Of a stretch of DNA of 53,615 nucleotides, positions 8,373 to 17,524 are shown in pieces. Location of the stretch: assembly GCA_947474435.1 (NCBI GenBank), contig CANJII010000024.1:1-53615 (forward strand), in the 5' to 3' direction. The position numbers were made by a program, and so were the translations under genes. Within the stretch, counting starts at the first letter, position 1. Each line of letters opens with the position of its first letter. The notes beneath the pieces were generated by a model. The model worked only from the letters and a program-made list of their open reading frames with translations, had not been told where the DNA came from and made no database searches. Source of the stretch: Chitinophagaceae bacterium. GTDB taxonomy: Bacteria; Bacteroidota; Bacteroidia; Chitinophagales; UBA10324.

Positions 8373-9368
8373 ATGGAAACAGTTGTTAGTGGAATTAGAC
8401 CAACAGGAAATCTTCATCTCGGAAATTATTTCGGAGCGGTGAAGAATTTTTTAAAGATGCAGCATGATGCGAATTGCTATTTTTTTGTAGCTGATTATCA
8501 TTCGCTCACCACACACCCACATCCCGATAATTTAAATGCTTCAGTTAAACAGGTTCTTGCTGAAAATCTGGCTTGTGGCCTTAACCCGGAAATTTGCACC
8601 TTGTATGTTCAGAGTGATTTGCCTGAGGTTGCTGAGTTGTACTTGCTGCTTAATATGCTTGCTTACACAGGTGAGTTAGAGCGAAGCGTTACCTTCAAAG
8701 AAAAAATTCGTAAGGATCCGAATAATGTTAATGCAGGCTTGCTTACTTATCCGGTGTTAATGGCTGCTGATATTTTAATTCATAAAGCCGCAAAAGTTCC
8801 TGTTGGAAAAGATCAGGAGCAACACCTGGAATTCACTCGGAATTTTGCTGTTCGTTTTAATCATTTATATGGAGTGGAATTTTTTCCGCAACCGGTTGCG
8901 TACAATTTTGGTGTTCAGTTGGTAAAAGTCCCCGGGTTGGATGGAAGTGGAAAAATGGGCAAAAGCGAAGCTGAAGGAAATGCAGTTTTTTTAATTGATG
9001 AACATGATACAATTAAGAAAAAAGTTATGCGTGCCGTTACTGATTCAGGACCAACCGAACCCAATCAACCGAAACCTGAAGCAATTACAAATATTTTTAC
9101 ATTGATGAAACTGGTTTCATCAAATGATACGGTTCAGCATTTTGAAGATGCTTATAACAACTGCACCATTCGTTATGGTGATATGAAAAAACAACTGGCA
9201 GAGGATATGAATATTTTTATTGCACCGATTCGTGAAAAGATAAAAGAAATTTCATCTGATGAAAAATATATAAGTAAAGTGGTAAGAGAAGGAGCGGAGA
9301 AAGCGCATGAAAGCGCGCGAAAAACAGTTCAGGAGGTTAGGAATATTATTGGCATGCGATCTTTTTAA
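8373..9368 (+). CDS. trpS: Tryptophan--tRNA ligase
   Basis: A 331-residue class I aminoacyl-tRNA synthetase that charges tRNA-Trp. The HIGH-like motif is PTGNLHLGNYFGA at residues about 9-21 and the KMSKS-like motif is KMGKS. Between them are the expected DYHSLT and MAADILIHKA (tryptophan pocket) and the GKDQEQHLE segment. The length is normal for bacterial TrpRS. The sequence before the ATG ends TTTCTTTGCCGGA, close to a -7 box and only five bases from the ATG, so the mRNA may have almost no leader. The flanking genes are functionally unrelated. Confidence 0.97.
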   Translation: METVVSGIRPTGNLHLGNYFGAVKNFLKMQHDANCYFFVADYHSLTTHPHPDNLNASVKQVLAENLACGLNPEICTLYVQSDLPEVAELYLLLNMLAYTGELERSVTFKEKIRKDPNNVNAGLLTYPVLMAADILIHKAAKVPVGKDQEQHLEFTRNFAVRFNHLYGVEFFPQPVAYNFGVQLVKVPGLDGSGKMGKSEAEGNAVFLIDEHDTIKKKVMRAVTDSGPTEPNQPKPEAITNIFTLMKLVSSNDTVQHFEDAYNNCTIRYGDMKKQLAEDMNIFIAPIREKIKEISSDEKYISKVVREGAEKAHESARKTVQEVRNIIGMRSF

Positions 9369-9510
9369 TTTTCGAGCAAAGAAAATCCGGTCTCAATTAT
9401 TTCACCATTCACAATTGACCAATCCCCAATTTGTTCCTAACTTATTTTAAAATTTAATTTTTCTCTTTAATTAATTTTTTACTTTGACCCCTTGATATTC
9501 CAACCAAACC

Positions 9511-10395
9511 ATGGCAACGAAAAAATCCAAATCAAAACCGAAAGCGAAACCTGCTGCTAAAGCAAAACCGAAATCTGCTGCTAAACCAAAAGCAAAAGCA
9601 GTGACTAAATCAAAACCAAAAGCGAAAACAAAACCTGTCGCAAAGCCAAAAGCAAAAGCTGTGGTGAAAACAAAAGCTAAGGTTGTGGTAAAAGCAAAAG
9701 CCGTTGTAAAATCGAAGCCGAAAACAAAGGCTGTACAAGTAAAAGCAAAAGGTAAATCTTCATCGCCTGTAAAAGTTAAATACAAACACATTGCCATTGC
9801 AGGAAACATTGGAGCTGGAAAATCAACACTCACAAAATTGCTTGCGCAACATTTTGGATGGGAACCGCAATATGAAGATGTAGAGAACAATCCGTACCTC
9901 ATGGATTTTTATGAAGACATGCCTCGTTGGAGTTTCCCTTTACAGGTTTTCTTTTTAAACAGTCGCTTCAATCAACTCATAGATATTCAGCGCGGAGATA
10001 AAGTGGTGATACAGGACAGAACCATTTATGAAGATGCTCAGATTTTTGCACCCAATCTTCACTCTATGAGTTTAATGAGCAAACGGGATTTTGATAACTA
10101 CACCAATCTTTTTAAAACCATTAACAAGTTAATTGATCCACCCGATTTATTAATTTACCTGCGTGGTTCCATTTCAACTTTGGTTGGGCAAATTCAAAAG
10201 CGCGGAAGAGAATATGAAGAAAATCTCCGGCTCGATTATCTCCGTCGTCTCAATGAATATTACGAAGCATGGATCACAAATTACAAAGCAGGTAAGTTGT
10301 TAATCATTGATGTTGACAAGCTGAACTTTGCTGATAAGAAAGATCATCTGGCGCAGGTTGTTCAAAAAGTTTCTGCTGAGTTGAACGGACTTTAA
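9511..10395 (+). CDS. Deoxynucleoside kinase with a long histone-H1-like basic N-terminal tail
   Basis: A 294-residue protein in two parts. Residues 1 to about 90 are almost only Lys, Ala, Pro, Val, Ser and Thr in irregular KPKAK / KAKAV repeats, like bacterial histone H1-like tails. From about residue 90 there is a deoxynucleoside kinase of normal length: P-loop IAIAGNIGAGKST, then the family WSFPLQVFFLNSRF, the DRT catalytic segment VIQDRTIYEDAQIFA, and the lid region QKRGREYEENL. It should phosphorylate deoxynucleosides (dA, dC or dG) for salvage. The tail and kinase share one frame with no internal start suited to the kinase alone. The tail may bind DNA or RNA and hold the enzyme on the nucleoid; this is inference. 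The next gene follows closely. Confidence 0.9.
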   Translation: MATKKSKSKPKAKPAAKAKPKSAAKPKAKAVTKSKPKAKTKPVAKPKAKAVVKTKAKVVVKAKAVVKSKPKTKAVQVKAKGKSSSPVKVKYKHIAIAGNIGAGKSTLTKLLAQHFGWEPQYEDVENNPYLMDFYEDMPRWSFPLQVFFLNSRFNQLIDIQRGDKVVIQDRTIYEDAQIFAPNLHSMSLMSKRDFDNYTNLFKTINKLIDPPDLLIYLRGSISTLVGQIQKRGREYEENLRLDYLRRLNEYYEAWITNYKAGKLLIIDVDKLNFADKKDHLAQVVQKVSAELNGL

Positions 10396-10468
10396 AAAGA
10401 GGTGCATTGTGATAAGAAATTTGTTTTCAGGAATTTTAAGCGAAATTTTAATGAATCAATTTTATAAA

Positions 10469-11302
10469 ATGAAAACAAATTTTTTAAAGGCACTTCTGTC
10501 AATTCTTTTTTCGTTTCTCATTTTTTATTCAGCAAGTGCACAATCGTACCTTCCTACTTCTGATGCGCGCTCAATTGCCTTAGGTGGTTCACAACAATTA
10601 ATTGGCGATGCGTACGGAGTTTTTAATAACGCCGCCTCATTGGCGTGGATTGAGAAACCAACATTTGTAATCTCATCATCCAATCGTTTTTTCTTAAAAG
10701 AATTAGCCGGAGCAGGAGCTGGTTTCGCACTTCCATCAAAGTACGGTGTGTTTGGCTTGAATATAAATTATTCAGGGTTCAATAATTTCAATAGGAAACT
10801 GGTAGGTCTTTCTTACACTCAAAAAATAAACAACAACATTGCACTTGCAGTGAAAGCTGATTACCTGCAAACTTCAATTGCCGAATATGGAAATCACAAT
10901 ACACTCACTGCTGATGTTGGTGTTTGTATAAAAGTGATTAAAGAACTATCGGTTGGAGTGAATGTGTTCAATCCTTTTATGGTGAGTGGCGGATACTATG
11001 CTGATGAAAAAATTCCAACTGAATTTTCGTTGGGAATGAATTATCAGTTAAGCGATAGAGTATTAATGATAGCCGAAGAAAGTAAGGAAATGAATACTCC
11101 ATCACGATTTCACGGCGGGATAGAATACAAACCCGGAAATAAAATCTTTATTCGTGGAGGAATCAGTACTCAACCATTTGAATATGCATTCGGTGCAGGA
11201 TTTATTCTGAAAAGTTTTAGTGTTGATATCGCATCTGCTTATCATTCGCAGTTAGGTTATTCACCTTCACTTTCTTTGAAGTATGTGCTTAGTAAAAAGT
11301 AG
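10469..11302 (+). CDS. PorV/PorQ-like outer-membrane beta-barrel protein
   Basis: A 277-residue exported protein. The frame can be extended upstream to GTG 10409 or ATG 10451, but only ATG 10469 gives a clean signal peptide (MKTNFLKALLSILFSFLIFY, then SASAQ). The mature N-terminus SDARSIALGGSQQLIGDAYG, then VFNNAASLA, is the hallmark of PorV/PorQ-type barrels, where small residues and NPA-like turns precede FadL-like strands. PorV and PorQ are T9SS components, which fits the T9SS cargo genes in the window, but which paralogue this is cannot be decided. The next gene begins inside its last codons (20-base overlap), so the two are translationally coupled. Confidence 0.75.
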   Translation: MKTNFLKALLSILFSFLIFYSASAQSYLPTSDARSIALGGSQQLIGDAYGVFNNAASLAWIEKPTFVISSSNRFFLKELAGAGAGFALPSKYGVFGLNINYSGFNNFNRKLVGLSYTQKINNNIALAVKADYLQTSIAEYGNHNTLTADVGVCIKVIKELSVGVNVFNPFMVSGGYYADEKIPTEFSLGMNYQLSDRVLMIAEESKEMNTPSRFHGGIEYKPGNKIFIRGGISTQPFEYAFGAGFILKSFSVDIASAYHSQLGYSPSLSLKYVLSKK

Positions 11303-13385
11303 TTTTCAATTTTATTTCATTTCAGTATTGTTGATGATTTCTATTCATCAATATTCTTTTGCGCAGATTATAAAAGACAATGAGCATCAACAAAATGTTT
11401 TGGAGCAGCAATCACAGAATACTGATGCCACAGGTGAGAGTTATGAAGATGTGGATGAACTCGCTAACACCATTTTATTGCATCCGATAAATTTAGATCG
11501 TGCCAATGAAGATGAATTAAAGCAACTGGTTGAAATTGGTGTGTTAAGCGATTTGCAGTTGCAATCATTGCTTTCATACCGCAGAACTTTCGGAACATTT
11601 ATCAGTGTATATGAATTGCAGGCCATTCCGTATTTCGATTTAACAACTATTTCTCTTATGCTTTCATACATAAAAGTGTCGGGCGATTTGTATGCTGTGA
11701 ATGCTTCAACCAAGGAGCTTTTCCTGCAGGGCGATTACATGTTTTTAATTCGTGCGCAACAAAATTTAGAAACTGCAAAAGGATTTTCAGCAATTGATAC
11801 TGCTGCAAATGATACCAATCGTTACCTCGGCAGTGCACAAAAAATATATGCACGGTTTCGTTACAACTATGGAACAAAAATCAGTTATGGAATCACTGCC
11901 AAGAAAGATGCAGGCGAACAATTATTCAAAGGCACACAACCAAATGGATTTGATTTTTATTCCACACATTTTTACATAAAGGGAAATAAATTTCTGAAAG
12001 CATTTGCCATCGGAGATTACACTTTAAACTTCGGACAGGGATTAATTATGTGGGGAGGTTTTGGTGTTGGAAAAAGTCCGTTGGTCATGACTGTGCAAAA
12101 AGGTGGCAGAACAATAAAGCCCTACACATCTTCTAACGAAATAAATTTTTTCAGAGGAGTTGCGCTCACCATAGGAACAAAACAACTTGCATTCTCGCCA
12201 TTCTTCAGTTATAAAAAACTGGATGCGAACATTGCGTTCATCGATACGGTTTCTGATTTAATAATTATTACATCATTTGGTGGCGATGGTTATCACCGCA
12301 CTTATTCCGAGCTCACACACAAGGGCGCAACGAAGCAAACAACTTTTGGCGGCAACCTGAATTTTCACAAGCAAAATTTCAGTGCAGGGGTCAGTGCAGT
12401 ACAAAATATATTAGATGTACAGGATGTGTTGCAACGCGCATATCCATACAACCAGTTCAGTTTGAACAGTGTGAACATGAGCAATGCCTCAATCAATTAC
12501 AACTGGCGATTAAACAATATGCAGTTGTTTGGCGAAGCTGCTGTATCAAATAACGGAGGCAAAGCATTGTTGCAGGGATTGCAAATGAGTTTAACGCCCA
12601 AAGCAGATTTCTCATTGGTGTATCGGAATTATAACAAAGAATATTTAGCGCCATTCGCTCAGGCATTCGGCGAAAGCAGTACACCGAATAATGAAACCGG
12701 ATTATATGCAGGACTCACCGTTCGCCCATCAAAAGTTTTAACATTCGATGCGTACTCTGATTTCTTCAACAAGAAATGGCTCGACTTTCAGGTGGATGCA
12801 CCTTCGTACGGAACCGATTTTTTTGCGCAGTTAACTTACAAACCCACGCGATACATTTCAATGTATGTGCGTTTCCGCGATAAGAGCAAGCAGGTGAATC
12901 ACGGCGGCACCGAAACACATCTTGATTATTTAATCTGGCAACGAAAACAAAATCTCCGCTTCAATTTTAATTACAAAGTCAATCAATTGATTTCATTTCA
13001 GAGCAGGGTAGAAGCGGTGCGTTTTAAAAGCGGAACTGAAGATTACTCAAAGGGAATTTTGTTTTTGCAGGATATTAATTTCAAAAAATCGGGAGTGCCG
13101 CTGGCTGTTACTTTGCGTTATTGCAATTTCGATACTGATGATTACGATACAAGAATTTATGCATTTGAAAGCGATGTACTTTATAGTTACAGCATTCCAT
13201 CTTTTCAGGGAAGAGGAATGCGGTGGTACTTGTTGTTTCGTTATACAATGAACAAGCACATTGATATCTGGGCTAGGTTGGCTCAAACATCTTATCTGAA
13301 TCAAACTGTTATCAGCAGCGGGTTGGATGAAATAAATTCAAATCATAAAACCGAATTGAAACTGGAACTGAGGTTGAGGTTTTAA
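11283..13385 (+). CDS. Helix-hairpin-helix plus outer-membrane barrel protein
   Basis: A 700-residue exported protein. The start at ATG 11283 overlaps the upstream gene by 20 bases and gives a signal peptide ending HQYSFAQ. Residues about 55-140 contain helix-hairpin-helix repeats (INLDRANEDELKQLVEIGVL, then LLSYRRTFGTFISVYELQAI), as in ComEA-like proteins. The remaining 550 residues are beta-rich with alternating aromatics and end in LELRLRF, typical of outer-membrane barrels with a C-terminal Phe. This HhH-barrel arrangement recurs in Bacteroidota without an assigned function. Overlap with the PorV-like gene suggests a joint role at the outer membrane, possibly in DNA uptake or protein secretion. 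Confidence 0.7.
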   Translation: MCLVKSSFQFYFISVLLMISIHQYSFAQIIKDNEHQQNVLEQQSQNTDATGESYEDVDELANTILLHPINLDRANEDELKQLVEIGVLSDLQLQSLLSYRRTFGTFISVYELQAIPYFDLTTISLMLSYIKVSGDLYAVNASTKELFLQGDYMFLIRAQQNLETAKGFSAIDTAANDTNRYLGSAQKIYARFRYNYGTKISYGITAKKDAGEQLFKGTQPNGFDFYSTHFYIKGNKFLKAFAIGDYTLNFGQGLIMWGGFGVGKSPLVMTVQKGGRTIKPYTSSNEINFFRGVALTIGTKQLAFSPFFSYKKLDANIAFIDTVSDLIIITSFGGDGYHRTYSELTHKGATKQTTFGGNLNFHKQNFSAGVSAVQNILDVQDVLQRAYPYNQFSLNSVNMSNASINYNWRLNNMQLFGEAAVSNNGGKALLQGLQMSLTPKADFSLVYRNYNKEYLAPFAQAFGESSTPNNETGLYAGLTVRPSKVLTFDAYSDFFNKKWLDFQVDAPSYGTDFFAQLTYKPTRYISMYVRFRDKSKQVNHGGTETHLDYLIWQRKQNLRFNFNYKVNQLISFQSRVEAVRFKSGTEDYSKGILFLQDINFKKSGVPLAVTLRYCNFDTDDYDTRIYAFESDVLYSYSIPSFQGRGMRWYLLFRYTMNKHIDIWARLAQTSYLNQTVISSGLDEINSNHKTELKLELRLRF

Positions 13386-13388
13386 TTT

Positions 13389-15140
13389 TCACTTTTTAAT
13401 TTCCCTTCCTGTTTTATCAATCAGCTTTTCTTTTTGTAACACAATTTTATTTTTCTTGGTTGGCTTGGTTAATACATAAACAACAGCTTCGCCATTTTTA
13501 AATCGTGATGCCATTTCAAACTGTGGAGTAATAACCCATTCACCTGCGTGATTAATGTAACCCCACTTTCCATTTACATCTTTTACAGCAGCAAGAGAAT
13601 CAGAAAATGAAAAAGCACATTTAAATACTTTTTTGATTGCCATTGATCCGTCATGATGGATGAAAGTCCACGATGAATCTAATTGAACAGGTGCAACCCC
13701 TTCGCTGAAATCATTTGCGTCGGTAAAAGCAAAAGGTAAAACTGTATCTCCATTCTCATTTTAAAATCCATATAGACCAACACTGTTTTGTAGAAGTGTA
13801 ACACTTTCGCTGAAAGTGTCTGCATCTTCAAAACTCATCGGAATAACAAAGTCCTCAAAAGGATTGATGAAGCCATACTTCATTTCCCCTGAAGAATCTT
13901 TAGCACCCACAAGAGCTAACCCGTTTTTGAATGAATATGCATCATCATAATTGAATGAAATAACAGGTTGTCCGAAAGAATTTATAAAACCAAACACATC
14001 CTGGTCTTCCAGTCCAAGAGCAACAGCTGCATAACCTTCTGCAAAATCATTCACAATATCATAAACAGGATAGATTGCAGTATCACCTTTATCATTTGTG
14101 AAACCATAAAATCCATTGTGCTCAATAGGATGCAAGTGAATTGAAAGCATGTTCAATAAACTATCGAAGTAATTATGATACGGATGATTCGGATACAAAG
14201 CATGAAACCAATTAATATTAATCGAATCAATTTTGGAAAGCTTCAGGTGTAACAATGTCTTCCATAAATCGGGTTCAATATCTTTTCCATTGTAGTAGGT
14301 AGTTAAATCGGGAAGCACTGATAATAAAAAATCTCTGTCCTCTGTTTTCAATTTATTCCATGCATCAGTGTAATACGGATTTTCAGTATGATCTATTAAA
14401 AAACGATAATAAGAAAACACCGATTGATCTTTTGTTTCTTCTTCAAAAAACAATCGTTCGTATTTTTCCTTTGCTTCTTTAAAATATGGACTGCTTGGAT
14501 TGTTGTTTAAGAATTGCTGATAATCTGCTGCCGTTTTTCCAACTGTGCTTTCCATATAATTAAGTTGATCATATAATTTTTCTGCATCTGCAATCTGAAA
14601 GGCATCTGGGTAAAGTTTGATGAAATCATTAATTGCCCCTGCATTGCTTGCTGATTGTGCAAAGGTCCATGCGAGCGCATTCCGTTCCTGCGTTGCAATT
14701 TTCAGAAACGGAGAAGTAGTATAAGTTGCAAGGTAAAATCCAAATTCAGTAACGGTTTTTTTATTCCGGCAACTGTCTAAAGCCTGCCGGCAGATTTCAT
14801 CATGCAGTATTTTCATATTACTGTAACTGAAACCATACTGGTATGCATATTTTTTCTTTTTCTTTTTTGAGAAAGTATTATTTGATGAATCAGGATAAAT
14901 GAAACGAAGAGAGGAATAAGCGAATGCTAAATCTCGGTCAGAATTATTTACTCTGGAGAGCAATTGTGCAAAAAAATAATAAGCTAAAGGGTGAGATTTT
15001 TTTTTGATTATTTTATATAATCCATTACTTGCAGTAATATATTCACCTGCATTTATTTGCCGGTAACAGCGATTAAGATTTTGTGAATGGGTGTTTGCAG
15101 ATATAAAAAGTATCGTAAGAGCGAACAGATATTTTCTCAT
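13389..15140 (-). pseudogene. WG-repeat protein gene interrupted by an in-frame stop codon
   Basis: One frame of 584 codons (including the final stop) runs from ATG 15140 to the stop at 13389, broken only by TAA at 13761-13763. Before the stop lie 459 residues: a signal peptide (ending ANTHSQ), an alpha-helical TPR-like region (about 20-330), then WG-type repeats such as HNGFYGFTNDKGDTAIYPVY and FGFINSFGQPVI. After the stop the same repeat pattern continues (NENGDTVLPFAF, then KWGYINHAGEWVITPQF) to IDKTGREIKK. The upstream part reads as an intact gene, so the break is a single nonsense change (or an error), giving a truncated protein or read-through. WG repeats are thought to be binding beta-repeats. 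It is convergent with the gene ending at 13385. Confidence 0.8.
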
Positions 15141-15279
15141 TCATCAAAAATCAAAACAATCAGCGAAACTTGTATGTAGTTCAATTTTATACAATCATCA
15201 TTCTGTTTGTGAAGAAGTAAATGTGCTTGACCTGGAATGATTAATTACCCGATTTTATTTTTCAGAAAAATTATTTTCA

Positions 15280-15822
15280 ATGGCAGATATGAATCTTGGT
15301 GTTGGTTCTCGCATTCAACACCCTAAACACGGGCAGGGAGTAATTATCGGTGTTCGGTTTGATACTTACTTAATCACTTTTATTGATCATGGCACAAAAG
15401 AATTAGAGAAGGATGATGACCTGATTGAAACCATGCATGCTGAAAATGTAACGGCAGAAATTGAGACCACATCAGAAGTGGAAAAATCATTGCTCGGTAT
15501 TTTGCGCCAATGGAACGGAATAGGAGAGATCGTTCCGCTTGGAGATCGTTGGAAAAACGGCACTCTGATTTTAAAACCATTAGACAAAACAATTCAGCCA
15601 AAAGAATTTCCGATTGATACTTTCTTTCATAAAATAGTTATGCTGCGCGATCGGCTTCGGGTGCTGGAGCAACAGATCAATGCAAATAAAAAATTGAGTG
15701 ATGAAGAGAAAGTGGATTTACAGCAATACATCACCAGATGCTATGGTTCCATGACTACCTTTAATGTGCTGTTCAGAAATAAAGAACAACAATTTGTTGG
15801 CGAAAAATCCAAGGAAGATTAA
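15280..15822 (+). CDS. Conserved protein with Tudor-like N-terminal domain
   Basis: A 180-residue cytosolic protein. Residues about 6-46 (GVGSRIQHPKHGQGVIIGV, then YLITFIDHGTKEL) resemble the small Tudor/SH3-like barrel at the C-terminus of PcrA/UvrD helicases and in CarD-like proteins, where it contacts RNA polymerase. The middle (ILRQWNGIGEIVPLGDRWKN, then GTLILKP) and the helical C-terminus (FFHKIVMLRDRLRVLEQQIN) are not recognised but look like a well-kept family. The domain hints at a transcription or repair link; that is inference. It stands alone after the divergent WG-repeat gene. Confidence 0.6.
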   Translation: MADMNLGVGSRIQHPKHGQGVIIGVRFDTYLITFIDHGTKELEKDDDLIETMHAENVTAEIETTSEVEKSLLGILRQWNGIGEIVPLGDRWKNGTLILKPLDKTIQPKEFPIDTFFHKIVMLRDRLRVLEQQINANKKLSDEEKVDLQQYITRCYGSMTTFNVLFRNKEQQFVGEKSKED

Positions 15823-15832
15823 CAAAGGGATT

Positions 15833-15858
15833 TGAAAATTTGATGATTTGAAAATTTC
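15833..15858. repeat. TTTGAAAATTTGATGATTTG-type dispersed repeat
   Basis: Directly after the Tudor-like gene lies TTTGAAAATTTGATGATTTG followed by AAAATT. Related strings occur at 25483-25507 and 25543-25560 (ATTTGATAATTTGATGATTT). It is a simple AT-rich intergenic element. Confidence 0.45.
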
Positions 15859-15924
15859 CTGTCTGTGGCAAACAGGGATAATGAAATGAAAAGCCTTCAC
15901 GAACTCTTTTAAGAAAAACAGATC

Positions 15925-16680
15925 ATGAGTAAAAACAAAAACATATTTAAGAAAGCTTTTGCAGTTACTTTCTTATTGGCTGCAACATTAAATTGTAATG
16001 CGCAATTTTTTTTCAGGGCCGGATATAACCTGGCATTAACCAATCCGCATGAAATTAATAGAGTCATATACATTCACAATCAAATCAACAGCACTTATTA
16101 TGCAAGTGGTAATGATTTGAATGAAATAAAAAATCTTGGTGGAATTCATATTGCAATGGGTTCTGAGTTTGATAAAAATCAGGGATGGGAAATGAGTTGG
16201 AGCAATCGCCATCATGTTTCAAAATCAGAATTTCAATTTCAAGGGCAGAAGGTAAATCGGTATTTAAAAGTCCGCACCAATAATTTCAGCTTTGGATTTT
16301 ATGGCGGAGGTGATGATATTTCATTCGGTGGTTCACTTGACTTTGGTAATGTAAAAGGTTTTTATAAACGAACAGATGACACCAGTAAGAATGCAAAATT
16401 TGTTTCGGTGTTTCAAAATCAATTGGTTTTTGGTGGCACATCAGATGAAGAAGATCATAATTTGTTAAGAACCATGCAAATGGGTTTTACTCCTTTCATT
16501 CAGTTGAAAGAAGGCCCTATCGGAATCAGATTGTTTTATCAGATGCAATTCATGAATCTTGGAATTGATAATCTGGATAATAAATTATTAGGTGGCGATA
16601 TTGAACCCGATAATCAATTGAAAGATCGGCTGAGCAATTTTGGTTTATTACTTTACATACAACTCGGTGGTTACAACTAA
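15925..16680 (+). CDS. Exported beta-rich envelope protein, function unknown
   Basis: A 251-residue protein with a signal peptide (KKAFAVTFLLAATLNCNAQ) and a beta-rich mature part: GMNF-like aromatic alternation, EMSWSNRHHVSKSEFQF, then NFSFGFYGGGDDISFGGSLD, then IRLFYQMQFM. Composition and turns fit a small outer-membrane barrel. It shares layout with the next gene (signal peptide, FFRAGYN / ISIGETF start, a GGDDISFG- / GVGGDNFHI-type strand), so the two look like diverged tandem paralogues. The genes from 15925 to 18010 run head to tail with short gaps and probably form an operon. Its function is not known to me. Confidence 0.7.
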   Translation: MSKNKNIFKKAFAVTFLLAATLNCNAQFFFRAGYNLALTNPHEINRVIYIHNQINSTYYASGNDLNEIKNLGGIHIAMGSEFDKNQGWEMSWSNRHHVSKSEFQFQGQKVNRYLKVRTNNFSFGFYGGGDDISFGGSLDFGNVKGFYKRTDDTSKNAKFVSVFQNQLVFGGTSDEEDHNLLRTMQMGFTPFIQLKEGPIGIRLFYQMQFMNLGIDNLDNKLLGGDIEPDNQLKDRLSNFGLLLYIQLGGYN

Positions 16681-16690
16681 ATTCTTCGCA

Positions 16691-17521
16691 ATGAAAAAAA
16701 TAATTTCACTCAGCATTTTATTTTGTGTGTTTTGTATAAATGCAAATGCCCAAATAAATATTTCAATAGGAGAAACATTTTATCCGCTTAATGCACCTGG
16801 CTTTCAAACTTTCTTTCAAACCTATAATGAAGAAAATGCAACCGGATTAAAAACTCCTTTCAAATCTGATTTTCCTGCAGCAAAAGGATGGAGCATAAGA
16901 GGGGGATTCATCATCAGAAATCATGATAATGATGCCGGTGTCTATTACAATACTTCAATAGGTGTAAATCATCTGAATACAAAAAACGAAGCTGTATTTC
17001 AGAATAATGAAAAGAGAAAAACAGATTTGCAGATTCGTGAACTGGCAACTGATGTATCGCTCGGAGTTGGTGGTGATAATTTTCACATCGCCATCAACGG
17101 AACATTTTTAGCACGCTACAATAAATTGCTTTGCAGTTATGAGTTTAGTGATGGTTCGCAAAGTTTCGGATTAGATCATTACATCAATGGAGTATTTACT
17201 GCCTCACGATTATGTGCGGGTTATGGTGCTGAAGTGGGTTTCGGAATTAAATACCTGCAAGTGGTTTTTAAAGCAGCTAAAATTTACAAACCATTTCTGG
17301 AAGATGGCAGTGTTTATCTGAATTATTACGAAGACTTAGCCATGTTAAAACAAAGTTACAATGGTGCCTCAAGTTATCCGGCTGAATACTTACCTGCAGA
17401 TTATCATCAGTTTGTGGCTGACCAACTGACATCTGAAAGTAATAACAATTTTGTTTACATCAACGATCGCGGATGGCAGTTCGGTTTAAGTTTAATGTTT
17501 TTGATTCCAACCAATAATTAA
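16691..17521 (+). CDS. Exported beta-rich envelope protein, paralogue of the preceding gene
   Basis: A 276-residue protein from ATG 16691. The frame is open to 16640, inside the previous gene, but only this ATG places the signal peptide MKKIISLSILFCVFCINANA at the N-terminus. The mature part is beta-rich with strands such as AKGWSIRGGFIIRN, DVSLGVGGDNFHIAING and GWQFGLSLMFLIPTNN. The C-terminal strand ends without an aromatic residue. It is similar in plan to the protein at 15925 and probably an outer-membrane or periplasmic beta protein. It is followed by a lipoprotein gene after three bases. Confidence 0.7.
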   Translation: MKKIISLSILFCVFCINANAQINISIGETFYPLNAPGFQTFFQTYNEENATGLKTPFKSDFPAAKGWSIRGGFIIRNHDNDAGVYYNTSIGVNHLNTKNEAVFQNNEKRKTDLQIRELATDVSLGVGGDNFHIAINGTFLARYNKLLCSYEFSDGSQSFGLDHYINGVFTASRLCAGYGAEVGFGIKYLQVVFKAAKIYKPFLEDGSVYLNYYEDLAMLKQSYNGASSYPAEYLPADYHQFVADQLTSESNNNFVYINDRGWQFGLSLMFLIPTNN

Positions 17522-17524
17522 TTT

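Noticed and set aside
9471-9902. Minus-strand frame of 143 codons opposite the Lys-rich tail, rich in Phe and Ala
   Set aside because: Its composition is the mirror of the AAA/GCA-rich kinase tail; a shadow frame without an independent signal.
14779-14794. CTGCCGGCAG palindrome in the WG-repeat gene as a second copy of the GH3 palindrome
   Set aside because: Only ten bases, and the encoded CRQAL fits a natural helix; too short to separate from chance.
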